Part shown: positions 50,527 to 59,707 of the stretch, piece by piece
How positions within the stretch are numbered: position 1 is the stretch's first letter
Layout: every line of letters begins with the position of its first letter
NCBI RefSeq assembly: GCF_001613325.1
Contig: NZ_BDCD01000021.1
Span: 203,737-267,736 of the forward strand
Length of the DNA: 64,000 bases
Source of the DNA: Nocardia yamanashiensis NBRC 100130
GTDB taxonomy: Bacteria > Actinomycetota > Actinomycetes > Mycobacteriales > Mycobacteriaceae
Direction of reading: 5' to 3'
The notes under the pieces: generated by a model
What the model was told of the DNA's origin: nothing
What the model saw: the letters and a program-made list of their open reading frames with translations, nothing else
Database searches by the model: none
Position numbers and translations under genes: made by a program

Positions 50527-51512
50527 TCGCGGATCCGCAGAATCACCTTCCCGAACGATTCCGGGGAGTCGAGCAGTTTGTGCGCGGCGGCGGCATCGGT
50601 GACCGGCACTTCGGCCGAGATGACCGGCACGATGGTGCCGTCGGAGATCAACGGCCAGACATGCCGGCGCAGTTCGGTGATGATCTCCGCCTTGGAACCC
50701 TTGCCGTGTTCGGGGCGGCGGCGCAGGTTGGTGGCGTGGATCGCGCCGCGCTTGCCCAGCAGCGTGGCCAGGTTCAGTTCCGCCTTCACCCCGCCCTGCA
50801 TGCCGATGATCACCAGATGCCCGTCCTCGGCCAGCACCTCCACATTGCGCTCCAGGTAGGCCGCGCCCATATTGTCGAGAATGATGTCCACGCCCGGATA
50901 TTCGGCGTGCAGCACGGTCACGAAATCGTGCTCCTTGTAATTGATCGTGACCGTCGCGCCCAATTCCCGGCAGCGCTCCAGCTTGTAGTCCGATCCGGCG
51001 GTCACTGCCACCCGCGCGCCCAGCGCCCGCGCCACCTGGATGGCATGCGTGCCGATACCGCTGCCGCCGCCGTGAATCAGCAGCAAATGCCCCGAATGCA
51101 TGCCCGCGGTCATCACCAGGTTGGACCACACCGTGGCCGCCACCTCCGGTAGCGCCGCAGCGGCCGCCAGGTCCAGGCCCTCCGGCACCGGCAGCACCTG
51201 GGTCTCCGGCACCAGGACCCGCTCGGCGTACCCGCCGCCGGACAGCAGTGCGCACACCTTGTCGCCTTTGCGCCAATCGCGCACTCCGGCACCGACTTCC
51301 GCGACCACACCCGAGCATTCCAAGCCCAGCGTCTCGCTCGCCCCCGGCGGCGGCGGATAGAAACCCTGCCGTTGCAGCAGGTCCGCGCGGTTCACCCCCG
51401 CCGCCACCACATCGATCAACACCTCACCCGGCCCGGGCGCGGGCAGATCGTCCACCTGCGCCCACTTCATCACCTCGGGCTCACCGAAACCGTCCAGCGT
51501 CACCGCATACAT
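50523..51512 (-). CDS. NADPH:quinone oxidoreductase, zeta-crystallin type
   Basis: 329 residues of the medium-chain reductase family without catalytic zinc, like Rv3777. AAGVNRADLLQRQGFYPPPPG, a GGGSGIGTHAIQVARALG coenzyme motif, and NMGAAYLERNVEVLAEDG are typical. It reduces quinones by NADPH, possibly as a detoxifying enzyme. ATG 51512 starts the frame. Confidence 0.92.
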   Translation of the reverse strand: MYAVTLDGFGEPEVMKWAQVDDLPAPGPGEVLIDVVAAGVNRADLLQRQGFYPPPPGASETLGLECSGVVAEVGAGVRDWRKGDKVCALLSGGGYAERVLVPETQVLPVPEGLDLAAAAALPEVAATVWSNLVMTAGMHSGHLLLIHGGGSGIGTHAIQVARALGARVAVTAGSDYKLERCRELGATVTINYKEHDFVTVLHAEYPGVDIILDNMGAAYLERNVEVLAEDGHLVIIGMQGGVKAELNLATLLGKRGAIHATNLRRRPEHGKGSKAEIITELRRHVWPLISDGTIVPVISAEVPVTDAAAAHKLLDSPESFGKVILRIRD

Positions 51513-51630
51513 GAATTCGAGCCTACGACCCGCGCCCGGCGATTACTGTCAGGCAAGGCTCGGGGAGGGCACAGCATCCTGTCAGCTTTTCCGGGCATCG
51601 TGGAATTACGGCCGACAGACAGGAGATTCC

Positions 51631-51744
51631 ATGATCGGCATCATCACCACCCTGGCCGCCCTGACCATTCTCACCGTCATGGCGATATCGGGTTCCGTCG
51701 CGGCGCATTCGCCGCGCGCCCTCGTTCGCGTCCGGCGCAGGTGA
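51631..51744 (+). CDS. 37-residue membrane-anchored small protein
   Basis: 37 codons from ATG 51631 with AGGAG 5 nt upstream. MIGIITTLAALTILTVMAIS forms a single hydrophobic helix, followed by SGSVAAHSPRALVRVRRR, a basic tail. It ends 23 bp before the lactate monooxygenase ATG. It is too short for most gene callers. No family is recognised; a membrane anchor or leader for the downstream gene is possible. Confidence 0.5.
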   Translation: MIGIITTLAALTILTVMAISGSVAAHSPRALVRVRRR

Positions 51745-51766
51745 TCGCGGACTACCGTTTGCCTGC

Positions 51767-52942
51767 ATGAGCAGTTTCGTCGATTTCCAGAACGAGATCT
51801 ACCTGCAGGGCCTCGCCGGCGTCGTCCCCGCGCTACCGATGACCGCGGCCGGACTGGAGCAGCGGGCCCGGGAAGTTCTGGAACCGGCCGCGTTCAATTA
51901 CGTATTCGGCAGCGCGTCCGCGGAACGGACCGCGCACGCCAACCTCGCCGCGTTCGAGAAATACCGGCTGCTGCCGCGGGTGTGGCGGGGCGCGACCGCG
52001 CCCGGTGCCCGGGACCTGTCGGTCGAAGTGCTCGGAACCCGGCTCGCCGCACCGATTCTCACCGCGCCCATCGGCGTGCTGGGCTTGCTGCACGAACAGG
52101 GCGAGACCGTGGTCGCCGACGTGACCCGGGAGCTCGGCATCGGCATGGTGCTGTCCACCGCCGCCTCTTCCACCATCGAGGACGCGGGCGCGGCGGCGGG
52201 CGACTGGTGGTATCAGCTGTACTGGCCCAATGACAACGAGCTGGCGCGGTCCTTCGTGGAGCGCGCCGAGAAGGCCGGGGCCAAGGCGATCGTGGTGACC
52301 GCCGATACGCCCAGCCTGGGCTGGCGGCCGCGCGATCTGGCGCTGGCGCACCTGCCGTTCCTGCAGGGCAAGGGCATCGCCAACTATCTGTCCGATCCGG
52401 TCTTCCGGGCCAAGCTCGCGACTGCGCCGGAGGAGTCCGAGGACGCCATGCGCGCGGCCGTCCTCACCTGGGTCGGACTGTTCGGCAATCATTCGCTGCG
52501 CCCCGCCGATATCGCGAAACTCCGTGACTGGACCGAACTTCCGATCGCGGTCAAGGGCGTCCTGCATCCCGATGACGCCCGCCAGGTGGTCGACGCCGGC
52601 GCCGACGCGGTGATCGTCAGCAATCACGGCGGCCGCCAGGTGGACGGGGCCGTCGGCGCGCTCGACGCCCTCCCCACCATCGTCGCCACCGTCGGCGATC
52701 GCGCCGATGTGCTCTTCGATTCCGGCATCCGCACCGGCTCCGATGTGATGATCGCGCTCTCCCTCGGCGCGAAAGCCGTCCTCTACGGCCGCCCCTGGGC
52801 CTACGGCCTCGGCCTCGCCGGCCGCGACGGCGTCAAGCACGCGCTGCGCTGCCTGCTCGCCGATTTCGATGCGGCCATGGGCCTTTCGGGCTGCACCGCC
52901 GTCACCGAACTGAGCCGCACGATGATCTCCAGCTTCCGCTGA
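51767..52942 (+). CDS. FMN-dependent lactate 2-monooxygenase or alpha-hydroxy-acid oxidase
   Basis: 391 residues, TIM barrel of the alpha-hydroxy-acid oxidase family. FMN-binding regions include APIGVLGLLHEQGE and LSTAASSTIEDAG; the active-site His and Arg are in SNHGGRQVDGAVG, and the DSGIRTGSDV and YGRPWAYGLG phosphate sites are intact. The long insertion around residues 190-235 matches the lactate monooxygenase branch (lactate to acetate and CO2). ATG 51767 is used; the ribosome site is weak. Confidence 0.9.
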   Translation: MSSFVDFQNEIYLQGLAGVVPALPMTAAGLEQRAREVLEPAAFNYVFGSASAERTAHANLAAFEKYRLLPRVWRGATAPGARDLSVEVLGTRLAAPILTAPIGVLGLLHEQGETVVADVTRELGIGMVLSTAASSTIEDAGAAAGDWWYQLYWPNDNELARSFVERAEKAGAKAIVVTADTPSLGWRPRDLALAHLPFLQGKGIANYLSDPVFRAKLATAPEESEDAMRAAVLTWVGLFGNHSLRPADIAKLRDWTELPIAVKGVLHPDDARQVVDAGADAVIVSNHGGRQVDGAVGALDALPTIVATVGDRADVLFDSGIRTGSDVMIALSLGAKAVLYGRPWAYGLGLAGRDGVKHALRCLLADFDAAMGLSGCTAVTELSRTMISSFR

Positions 52943-52985
52943 AGACGCCCCCGGACGGGTGCGCCCGCACCGCTAGAATCAGGTT

Positions 52986-53501
52986 GTGGCGGTCGATTCC
53001 GGGGGCCGATCCCTGGCTGAACCGAGGTGGCTCACCCCGGAACAGCAGCGCGCCTGGCGGGCCTACATGGACGGCAGCCAGCGGCTGATGGCCGATCTCA
53101 ATCGCCAGCTGCAACGCGACAGCGACCTGTCCTTCGCCGACTACCGCATCCTGGTCAAGCTCTCCGAAGCGCCCGGCCGGGCGCTGCGCATGAGCGATCT
53201 CGCCGACGGCGTGCTGTCCTCGCGCAGCCGCCTCACCCATCAGATCCGGCGGATGGAAGCCGAGCGCATGGTGCGCCGCACCGCCTGCGAGGACGACGGC
53301 CGCGGCGTGCTGGCCCAGCTCACCGACGAGGGCCTGCGCCGATTGCGCGCCGCCGCCCCCGGGCACGTCGCCGCCGTCCGCCGCTTCTTCGTGGACCTGC
53401 TCACCCCGCAGCAGCTGGCCGCCGTCGCCGCCGCGCTGGATCTGGTCAATCTGGCCGCCGATCACCGCTCGGCCGCCAGGTCGGACCAGGATTTCGACTG
53501 A
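52986..53501 (+). CDS. MarR-family regulator
   Basis: 171 residues. Winged-helix: SFADYRILVKLSEAPGRALRMSDLADGV, LSSRSRLTHQIRRMEAERMVRR, with wing CEDDGRGVLAQLTDEG. GTG 52986 starts the frame. It lies 43 bp after the monooxygenase stop on the same strand, so the two may be co-transcribed. The ligand is unknown. Confidence 0.87.
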   Translation: MAVDSGGRSLAEPRWLTPEQQRAWRAYMDGSQRLMADLNRQLQRDSDLSFADYRILVKLSEAPGRALRMSDLADGVLSSRSRLTHQIRRMEAERMVRRTACEDDGRGVLAQLTDEGLRRLRAAAPGHVAAVRRFFVDLLTPQQLAAVAAALDLVNLAADHRSAARSDQDFD

Positions 53502-53565
53502 GGTCCGGAGAGCGGGCGCGGGACCGATCGAAGCCCGCTTTCCCATCCGCTAACATCGAACCCCT

Positions 53566-53653
53566 GGAAGCGTGGCAGAGCGGCCGAATGCAATCGCCTT
53601 GAAAGCGATCGTCGTGAGAGCGACCGGGGGTTCAAATCCCTCCGCTTCCGCCA
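53566..53653 (+). tRNA. tRNA-Ser (anticodon TGA)
   Basis: 88 nt including an encoded CCA. GGAAGCG acceptor pairs with CGCTTCC, a long variable arm of Ser type is present, and the anticodon loop is CTTGAAA. The T-loop is GTTCAAATCC. Discriminator G precedes CCA. Confidence 0.96.
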
Positions 53654-53678
53654 ATTCCAAACGATGAGGGTGTGTTTC

Positions 53679-54728
53679 GTGCGCGGTTGGATCGGAATGG
53701 GGCTGGCCGTCGCGGCACTGCACATCATCGGCTGGGGGATGTTGCTGTTCCTGGTCGTCCCCGGACACTACGAAGTGCAAGGCGCGGTGTTCGGGGTCGG
53801 CCTCGGACTCACCGCCTACACCCTCGGCATGCGGCACGCCTTCGACGCCGATCACATCGCCGCCATCGACAACACCACGCGAAAGCTGGTGGCGGAGAAC
53901 GGGCGCGCCAAGACCCACACCGTCGGCTTCTGGTTCGCGCTCGGGCATTCCACCATCGTGTTCGTCATGGTCGGGCTGCTGGCGCTGGGCGTGCGCGCGC
54001 TGGCCGGGCCGCTGGAGGACGACGACTCGGCGCTGCAACGCTGGACCGGGCTGTGGGGGACCAGCATCTCCGGCAGCTTCCTGATCCTCATCGGGTTGCT
54101 GAATCTGGTGTCGCTGATCGCCATCTGGAAGGTGTACCGGCGCATGCGCGCGGGCAGCTTCGACGAGGCGCGGCTGGAACGGGAACTGGAATCGCGCGGC
54201 CTGCTGAACCGAATCCTCGGGCCGGTCATGAAACTGGTGCGCAAGCCCTGGCAGATGTATCCGGTGGGGCTGCTGTTCGGGCTCGGCTTCGACACCGTCA
54301 CCGAGGTGGGCCTGCTGGTGATCGCGGGCGGCGCGGCTGCCACCGGTTTGCCGTGGTACTCGATCGTGGTGCTGCCCATACTGTTTTCGGCGGGCATGGC
54401 GCTGTTCGATTCGCTGGACGGCTCTTTCATGAGCTACGCCTACGACTGGGCGTTCGCGCGGCCGGTCCGCAAGATCTACTACAACCTGGTGATCACCGGG
54501 CTCTCGGTGGCGGTGGCGCTGCTCATCGGCACCCAGGAGATCATTTCGATCTTCGTCGAAAAACTGGACATCACAACGGGTTTGATGGCCTGGATCGGCA
54601 ACCTCGATCTCGGCCACCTCGGCTTCATCATCGTGGGGCTGTTCCTGGGCACCTGGGTGATCGCCGTGGCGGTGTGGCGACTCACCGATATGGAGACTCG
54701 CTGGGAAAGAGACCTCGCCGCCGACTGA
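53679..54728 (+). CDS. NiCoT-family nickel/cobalt transporter
   Basis: 349 residues from GTG 53679 (TGAGGG upstream), or 354 from ATG 53664, which lies only 11 bp after the tRNA. Eight helices. Signature motifs RHAFDADHIAAIDNTTR, LGHSTIVFVMV, GLGFDTVTEVGLL and LFDSLDGSFM match HoxN/NixA, with His-Ala-x4-Asp-His as the metal selectivity helix. It imports Ni2+ or Co2+. Spacing after tRNA-Ser suggests its own promoter or processing from the tRNA transcript. Confidence 0.93.
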   Translation: MRGWIGMGLAVAALHIIGWGMLLFLVVPGHYEVQGAVFGVGLGLTAYTLGMRHAFDADHIAAIDNTTRKLVAENGRAKTHTVGFWFALGHSTIVFVMVGLLALGVRALAGPLEDDDSALQRWTGLWGTSISGSFLILIGLLNLVSLIAIWKVYRRMRAGSFDEARLERELESRGLLNRILGPVMKLVRKPWQMYPVGLLFGLGFDTVTEVGLLVIAGGAAATGLPWYSIVVLPILFSAGMALFDSLDGSFMSYAYDWAFARPVRKIYYNLVITGLSVAVALLIGTQEIISIFVEKLDITTGLMAWIGNLDLGHLGFIIVGLFLGTWVIAVAVWRLTDMETRWERDLAAD

Positions 54729-54750
54729 TTCCATCTGGCACCATGGCAGC

Positions 54751-55803
54751 GTGGATCGCCGCCGTGTTGCACGGCGTCGCCTGGCCGGCGCCCTCGCCTG
54801 GGCCGCACTGTTGACCGGTGCGGCCGTTCTCTCACCCCCGCATGCCTTCTCGGAGCCGCCGGTGGAATCCGGCTCCAACGAGGAGTCGCCGCCCGCGGTC
54901 GATCCCGTGCACCCGTCGCGGGCCGCCATCCGCAGCATCTCCAACATCACCGAACGGCTGCTGCACGTCGAGGTCGCCTCGCCCGCCATGGGCAGAACCG
55001 TGGAAATCCAAGTGCTGCTGCCGGATCGGCGCGACGAGCCCAGACCGACCGTGTACATGCTCGACGGCCGCGCCGCCTCGCCCGAGGCCAACAACTGGAC
55101 CGCGCGCGGGGGAGCGCTCGAGTTCTACGCCGACAAACCGGTGAACGTCGTCTTCACCCTGGGCGGCCCCGCCAGCTACTACACCGACTGGCTGCACGCG
55201 GACCCCAAACTCGGCACCAATCGCTGGGAAACCTTCCTCACCCGCGAACTGCCGCCCCTCGTCGACTCCCGCTTCGGCGGAAACGGGGCCAACGCGCTCG
55301 CAGGCGTGTCCATGGGCGCCGAGGCGGCCATGATGCTGGCCGTGCGCGCCCCGTGGCTGTATCGCGCCGTGGCGGCCCATTCCGGTTGTTACGCCATGAG
55401 TTCCGATTTCGGGCAGGCGCAGGCGCGGGCGGTGGTCGGCACCTTCGGCGGGGATCCGGACAATATGTTCGGGCCGTCGGACGATCCGCAGTGGGCGGCG
55501 CACGATGTGATGGCGCTGGCGGAACAGTTGCGCGGCAAGGCCATCTACCTGTCGTCGGGCAGCGGGTTCCCCGGCGAGCACGACATCCAGGGCAACCCGG
55601 ACTTTCGCAATGCCGTCATGTTCGGCGGGCCGATCGAGGCGGGCGCGGCCATGTGCACCCGCCAATTCGCCGACCGGCTGGCGCAATTGGGGATCGGGGC
55701 GAACGTGAACCTGCGCCCCACCGGCACCCACTCCTGGCCCTACTGGACCGACGAGCTGCCGCGCTCCTGGCCGACCTTGGCGGCAGGGCTGGGGATCGCG
55801 TAG
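54751..55803 (+). CDS. Antigen-85/esterase-family secreted protein
   Basis: 350 residues. A signal peptide with twin Arg (RRRVARRRLAGALAWAALL) precedes the mature protein. The fold resembles antigen-85 mycolyltransferases: ERLLHVEVASPAMGRTVEIQVLLP, nucleophile Ser in GVSMGAEAAMML, and catalytic His in THSWPYWTDEL. Antigen-85 core sites such as the FbpA trehalose motif are not seen, so it may act as a mycolyltransferase or a carboxylesterase. GTG 54751 is used. It converges on hisC2 with 7 bp between stops. Confidence 0.88.
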   Translation: MDRRRVARRRLAGALAWAALLTGAAVLSPPHAFSEPPVESGSNEESPPAVDPVHPSRAAIRSISNITERLLHVEVASPAMGRTVEIQVLLPDRRDEPRPTVYMLDGRAASPEANNWTARGGALEFYADKPVNVVFTLGGPASYYTDWLHADPKLGTNRWETFLTRELPPLVDSRFGGNGANALAGVSMGAEAAMMLAVRAPWLYRAVAAHSGCYAMSSDFGQAQARAVVGTFGGDPDNMFGPSDDPQWAAHDVMALAEQLRGKAIYLSSGSGFPGEHDIQGNPDFRNAVMFGGPIEAGAAMCTRQFADRLAQLGIGANVNLRPTGTHSWPYWTDELPRSWPTLAAGLGIA

Positions 55804-55810
55804 ACGAGGG

Positions 55811-56890
55811 TCAGTTCGCGAAGCGCGCGACCACAGCCGGGTCGGTCGCGAAAGCGAGGAAGAAGTCGTTCTCGTGGCTGTCGCCCGCGGTCACGCGCAC
55901 GCCGTCGGCGCCGTACGGCCGCACGATGACGCCCGCCTCGGTGCTGGCCGCGCCGAATTCGGCGCTCTTGTCACCGAGCGGCAGCCAGACGAAGTTCGCC
56001 TCGCTGCGCGGCACGGTGTAGCCCGCCGCGATCAGCGCGTCCCGCATCCGATCGCGTTCGGCCACAACGGCGTCCGTGCGCTCCAGCAGCTCGTGCCGTG
56101 CTTCCAGGGATGCGATGGCCGCCGCCTGCGCGACCCGGCTCACGCTGAACGGGATGTGCACCTTCATGAGCGCGGTGATCACCTCGGGCGCGCCGACCGC
56201 GTAGCCGACGCGCAGCCCGGCCAGCCCGTACGCCTTCGAGAAGGTCCGCAGCACCAGCACATTCGGCCGGTTGCGGCCCAGCTCCACGCCGTTCGGGAAG
56301 TCCTCGGCGGGAATGCGCACGTATTCGTAGTACGCCTCGTCCAGCACCACCAGCACGTTCGACGGCACCGCATCAAGGAACTTCTCGATGGCGGCCCGGC
56401 CGTGCGCGGTGCCGGTCGGATTGTTCGGATTGCACACGAACACAACTCGGGTGTTCGGCGTCACCGCCGCCGCCAGCGCGTCCAGATCGTGCGCGTAACC
56501 GTGGTCCAGCGGAATCTGCACCGCGGTCGCCCCGGCCACCCGGGTGACGATCGGGTACGCCTCGAACGAGCGCCAGGCGAACAGCACCTCGTCGGTCGGC
56601 GCGCCACAGGTGATCTGCACCAGCTCCTGGCACAGCGCCACGCTGCCGCAGCCCGCCGCCACGTTCTCGACCTCGACGCCCACGAATTCGGCGATGGCCG
56701 TCCGCAATTCGACGGCGGCGTTGTCGGGATAGCGATTGGACAGCTCGACGGCCTCGGCGATCGCCTTCGTCACCGACGGCAGCGGCGGGAAGGTGGTCTC
56801 ATTGCTGGCCAGCTTGACCGCGCCCGGCTGGGTGCGGCCGGCCACGTACGCCGGAATGGCCTCGAGATCCGGGCGGATGTGCGCGCTCAC
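55811..56890 (-). CDS. pat: Aromatic/histidinol-phosphate aminotransferase (HisC2/Pat)
   Basis: 359 residues, class II fold PLP enzyme. SNETTFPPLPSV, NPNNPTGTAHG, VLDEAYYEYV and the PLP Lys in TFSKAYGLAGLRVGYA are intact. It is the likely orthologue of Rv3772, an aromatic-amino-acid aminotransferase of phenylalanine and tyrosine synthesis. tyrA is 6 kb away at 62344. ATG 56890. Confidence 0.9.
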   Translation of the reverse strand: MSAHIRPDLEAIPAYVAGRTQPGAVKLASNETTFPPLPSVTKAIAEAVELSNRYPDNAAVELRTAIAEFVGVEVENVAAGCGSVALCQELVQITCGAPTDEVLFAWRSFEAYPIVTRVAGATAVQIPLDHGYAHDLDALAAAVTPNTRVVFVCNPNNPTGTAHGRAAIEKFLDAVPSNVLVVLDEAYYEYVRIPAEDFPNGVELGRNRPNVLVLRTFSKAYGLAGLRVGYAVGAPEVITALMKVHIPFSVSRVAQAAAIASLEARHELLERTDAVVAERDRMRDALIAAGYTVPRSEANFVWLPLGDKSAEFGAASTEAGVIVRPYGADGVRVTAGDSHENDFFLAFATDPAVVARFAN

Positions 56891-56990
56891 CCCTCCACCC
56901 TAAGCGGCGCGCGGGATGTGCTGGCGCCGAGCCTGGTCGGCGGCTGCCCGATGCTGCCGACGGGATAGCCGGAACCGGCACGCCGCCGAA

Positions 56991-57024
56991 AAATATCCGG
57001 ATTGCCCGTCGTGCCGGAATATTT
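56991..57024. repeat. Inverted repeat upstream of dienelactone-hydrolase gene
   Basis: AAATATCCGG (56991-57000) and CCGGAATATTT (57014-57024) are inverse complements apart from one extra A, spaced by 13 nt. The site lies 37-70 bp before the ATG at 57061, a typical operator location. No regulator is adjacent. Confidence 0.4.
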
Positions 57025-57060
57025 ATCCCGAACTTTACCTAGCATCACTACTCTGGCGTT

Positions 57061-57750
57061 ATGTCGGGCGTTTACCGAGATCTAGCTCCTGTGCACGACA
57101 CCACCACGGTCCCGGTCATGGTGCTCGAACCCGAGGGTCACGCCCGCGGCGGCATCGTGGTGCTGCACGAATCACGCGAATTCACCGAGCCATTGCTGGA
57201 GCTCATGCGCGCGCTGGCCGACGACGGCTGGACCGTGCTGGCCCCGGATCTGTTCCATCGCGACAACGGCACCATGCCCGAACGCGTCTTCGGCTCCGAT
57301 CTGATCGAGGATTTCGACGCCTGCTTCGACTGGCTCACCGGACGCGGCGTCTTCCGCGACTGCATCGGCGTGCTCGGCTTCGACTCGGCCGGCACCGCCG
57401 CCGCGCTGGTCGCCACCGATCGCCGGGTCGGCGCGGTGGTCAGCGTCGCGGCCCCCGGCATCGAAACCCCGCTCACCCCACAGGCCGTCGCCCTGCTGGC
57501 CGCCGCGCCCACGCTGAAAGCCCCGTGGCTGGCCCTGTTCGGCGCCGACGACCCGCGTACCCCGCCCGAGCAGATCGACCGCCTGCGCGACGCCGCCGCC
57601 CGCGCCGACGTCGCCACCCTGGTGGTCACCTACCCCGGGCTGCACCACCGCCCCGACCATCCCGGTTTCGAGCCCGCCCCGCACGAGGACGATTCCACCC
57701 TCGACGCCCAGACCCGCATCTTCGATTGGTTCGACTCGCACCTGCGCTGA
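57061..57750 (+). CDS. Dienelactone-hydrolase-family protein
   Basis: 229 residues of the DLH alpha/beta-hydrolase type. GGIVVLHESREFTEPL, the GFDSAGTAAAL nucleophile elbow and YPGLHHRPDHPGF with His are seen. In classical DLH the nucleophile is Cys; here it is Ser (GFDSAG). ATG 57061. It is transcribed away from pat across a 170-bp gap containing an inverted repeat. The substrate is unknown. Confidence 0.87.
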   Translation: MSGVYRDLAPVHDTTTVPVMVLEPEGHARGGIVVLHESREFTEPLLELMRALADDGWTVLAPDLFHRDNGTMPERVFGSDLIEDFDACFDWLTGRGVFRDCIGVLGFDSAGTAAALVATDRRVGAVVSVAAPGIETPLTPQAVALLAAAPTLKAPWLALFGADDPRTPPEQIDRLRDAAARADVATLVVTYPGLHHRPDHPGFEPAPHEDDSTLDAQTRIFDWFDSHLR

Positions 57751-57838
57751 CCAGCCGATTTGGCCTATTGGTCACCCGCTGTGTAATCTTCTGTCCCGGC
57801 GGTTCGAAAGGACCGGCGCCCTCGCAAGAAGGCAACCA

Positions 57839-57928
57839 GGAGGCGTGCCAGAGCGGCCGAATGGGACTCACTGCTAATGAGTTGTCCCTTCACGGGGACC
57901 GGAGGTTCAAATCCTCTCGCCTCCGCCA
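57839..57928 (+). tRNA. tRNA-Ser (anticodon GCT)
   Basis: 90 nt including encoded CCA. GGAGGCG pairs with CGCCTCC; anticodon loop CTGCTAA; long Ser-type variable arm; T-loop GTTCAAATCC; discriminator G. Confidence 0.95.
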
Positions 57929-57967
57929 AGCCAGGCTCGCCTGGTGTAGTACAAAATGAATAGCCAT

Positions 57968-58040
57968 GCGCCCGTAGCTCAACGGATAGAGCATCTGACT
58001 ACGGATCAGAAGGTTAGGGGTTCGAATCCCTTCGGGCGCA
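57968..58040 (+). tRNA. tRNA-Arg (anticodon ACG)
   Basis: 73 nt without encoded CCA. GCGCCCG pairs with CGGGCGC; anticodon loop CTACGGA, read as inosine after deamination of A34, the job of TadA whose gene starts at 63889; T-loop GTTCGAATCC; discriminator A. Confidence 0.96.
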
Positions 58041-58044
58041 CAAC

Positions 58045-58079
58045 AAAAGGTCCCGCACTCTCAGAGCGCGGGACCTTTT
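58045..58079 (+). terminator. Terminator of the tRNA genes
   Basis: AAAAGGTCCCGC (58045-58056) pairs with 58068-58079, with an A.C mismatch and a short inner stem; the 3' arm ends in TTTT. It is 4 bp past tRNA-Arg. A second hairpin at 58101-58120 (CGGCCGCC with GGCGGCCG) probably ends the opposing gene at 58183. Confidence 0.85.
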
Positions 58080-58182
58080 CGCTTGCGTCACATCGCCTTT
58101 CGGCCGCCTCAGGGCGGCCGTGAGCTATCTCACCCGGCCGCCCCTCGTCATTCCGGCATGCTCTCAGCCGGAATCCACACGC

Positions 58183-58899
58183 TCACTTCCAAGCCGTCAG
58201 GTCCGGCAGGTCGCCGGTGAGGTCCTCGCCCTTGGACCGCCCGATCAACCACGCGGCCAGCGCGGCGGCCGGACCGGTGATGGTGGTCGCGCCCGGGCCG
58301 GTGGTGCCGGTGTAGCCGGTATCGGTCGCGTGCACGGTGAAGCCCGGCCCGGCGAGGGCGGCGCGGTCGGCCACGGACTGGGGGAGCAGGCGGGACAGGA
58401 ACGCCTCGGACCAATCGGCGGGGGTGTAGTCCAGCGCGAGGTCCACGTGATGGATCTCCACCTCCAGCAGGCGCATCCAGGGCACCTTGGTGGCGGGGAT
58501 CTCGCCGCCCTGGCGGTTGCGGACGATGGTCGGCCAGCGGTCCTCGGGCATCACGCGGGCCAGGGCCAGCCAGCGTTCGGCCGAGGCGGCCAGGTCTTCC
58601 AGTTGATCGCGCAGGGGACGCGGGGCGCCGGCTTCGATATCGGCCTCGCGCAGGTAGGCGCTGGCGTACTGGGGCGTCTCGATGCCGGTGCGCGCCCAGA
58701 GCAGCAGGTTCACCAGGCTGTCGGCATTGCGCGAGAGATGCGCGAGCACGTGGCCGCGGGTCCAGCCCGGCAGCAGCGACGGCTCGACCAGGTCGGCGTC
58801 GGTCAGTTTGCCGGCGGCTTCGAGCAGGCGCTCGGTCGCGGCGGCGACGGTGTCGAGCTGAGTGGCTATGCCGGTCGATTCCGGTGCGTCGCTGGTCAC
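58183..58899 (-). CDS. Maleylpyruvate isomerase family / mycothiol-type DinB-like protein
   Basis: 238 residues. The N-terminal four-helix bundle has LLPGWTRGHVLAHLSRNADSL with the first metal His, and HHVDLALDYTPADW carries the later His pair, as in mycothiol-dependent maleylpyruvate isomerase. The C-terminal domain has TTGPGATTITGPAAALAAWL. GTG 58899 follows GGGAAG. Mycothiol-linked isomerase or transferase activity is inferred from the family; the substrate is unknown. Confidence 0.85.
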   Translation of the reverse strand: MTSDAPESTGIATQLDTVAAATERLLEAAGKLTDADLVEPSLLPGWTRGHVLAHLSRNADSLVNLLLWARTGIETPQYASAYLREADIEAGAPRPLRDQLEDLAASAERWLALARVMPEDRWPTIVRNRQGGEIPATKVPWMRLLEVEIHHVDLALDYTPADWSEAFLSRLLPQSVADRAALAGPGFTVHATDTGYTGTTGPGATTITGPAAALAAWLIGRSKGEDLTGDLPDLTAWK

Positions 58900-58925
58900 C
58901 TTCCCGACCGTACCCGGACACCGGA

Positions 58926-59666
58926 TCAAACGCCGGATGATCCCGGGCGGTCCGCGCGGTGTCCGGAATCCCGTTCCGCCACAAAGATTTGCACGGCCAG
59001 CGCGATCAACCAGAGCGACATGGCGCCCACCTGGATGCGCTGGGCGATGCCGAGGCCGTAATTGCCGGACAGGTTGTCCGCGATCAGCATCCACGCCGTC
59101 ACGATGGAACCGATGATCAGGATCCACAGGCCGGTGTGCCGCAGGATGGGCCAGCGCTTGTACTTGAACGCGGCCACGCTGAACGCGATCATCGCGGTGT
59201 AGATGGAGAACACCGCGAGGGTGCTGGTCAGCGCGTGCACCTGGTGCAGCTGTGGGAACAGGCCGGTGTCCACATAGCGGTTCGGATCCTGTTGCTGTAG
59301 CGGCATCTGCGCGTCCGCGATGGTCGAGGCGCCGAAGCAGGCCAGCGCGATCCAGCCGATGTTCGAATACAGCCGCCGCGAGAACAGCAGCAGCCCGCCC
59401 AGGCCCGCCACCACCAGCAGCGCACCCGCCACGGTGTCGCCGGTGGTGAACACCCAGCGGAACGGCGCGCCCTTCTCCGCCAGCTGGCTCAGGAAGGTGT
59501 TGGTGGGGTCACTGGTGATGGGCAGGACGAACTCCAGCACCCACGAGGAGTAGCCGACGCCCGCCAGTCCGATCAGGATCGCCACGCACCAGCGCGCTAC
59601 CTTGCGCCACCGCGGGGTATGCGTCGGTTCGCCGGTCGCGGTCTTCGCCTGTTCCTGGGTTGGCAT
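58926..59666 (-). CDS. DUF998-type membrane protein
   Basis: 246 residues from ATG 59666 (ATG 59669 is adjacent; the open frame runs to 59711). Six helices. TSDPTNTFLSQLAEKGAP is the exposed loop typical of DUF998; QLHQVHALTSTLAVFSIY and IAQRIQVGAMSLWLIAL follow. The C-terminus is a short polar tail. The function is unknown. Repeated 12-mers lie 42-93 bp upstream. Confidence 0.78.
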   Translation of the reverse strand: MPTQEQAKTATGEPTHTPRWRKVARWCVAILIGLAGVGYSSWVLEFVLPITSDPTNTFLSQLAEKGAPFRWVFTTGDTVAGALLVVAGLGGLLLFSRRLYSNIGWIALACFGASTIADAQMPLQQQDPNRYVDTGLFPQLHQVHALTSTLAVFSIYTAMIAFSVAAFKYKRWPILRHTGLWILIIGSIVTAWMLIADNLSGNYGLGIAQRIQVGAMSLWLIALAVQIFVAERDSGHRADRPGSSGV

Positions 59667-59707
59667 CATCGCCGGGCTCGCTTTCGCTGACGTCACTCGC
59701 TCTCGCT

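Noticed and set aside
53566..58040. Integrative element using tRNA genes as attachment sites
   Set aside because: No repeated tRNA 3' ends and no integrase were found near any of the three tRNA genes; gene order matches mycobacteria.
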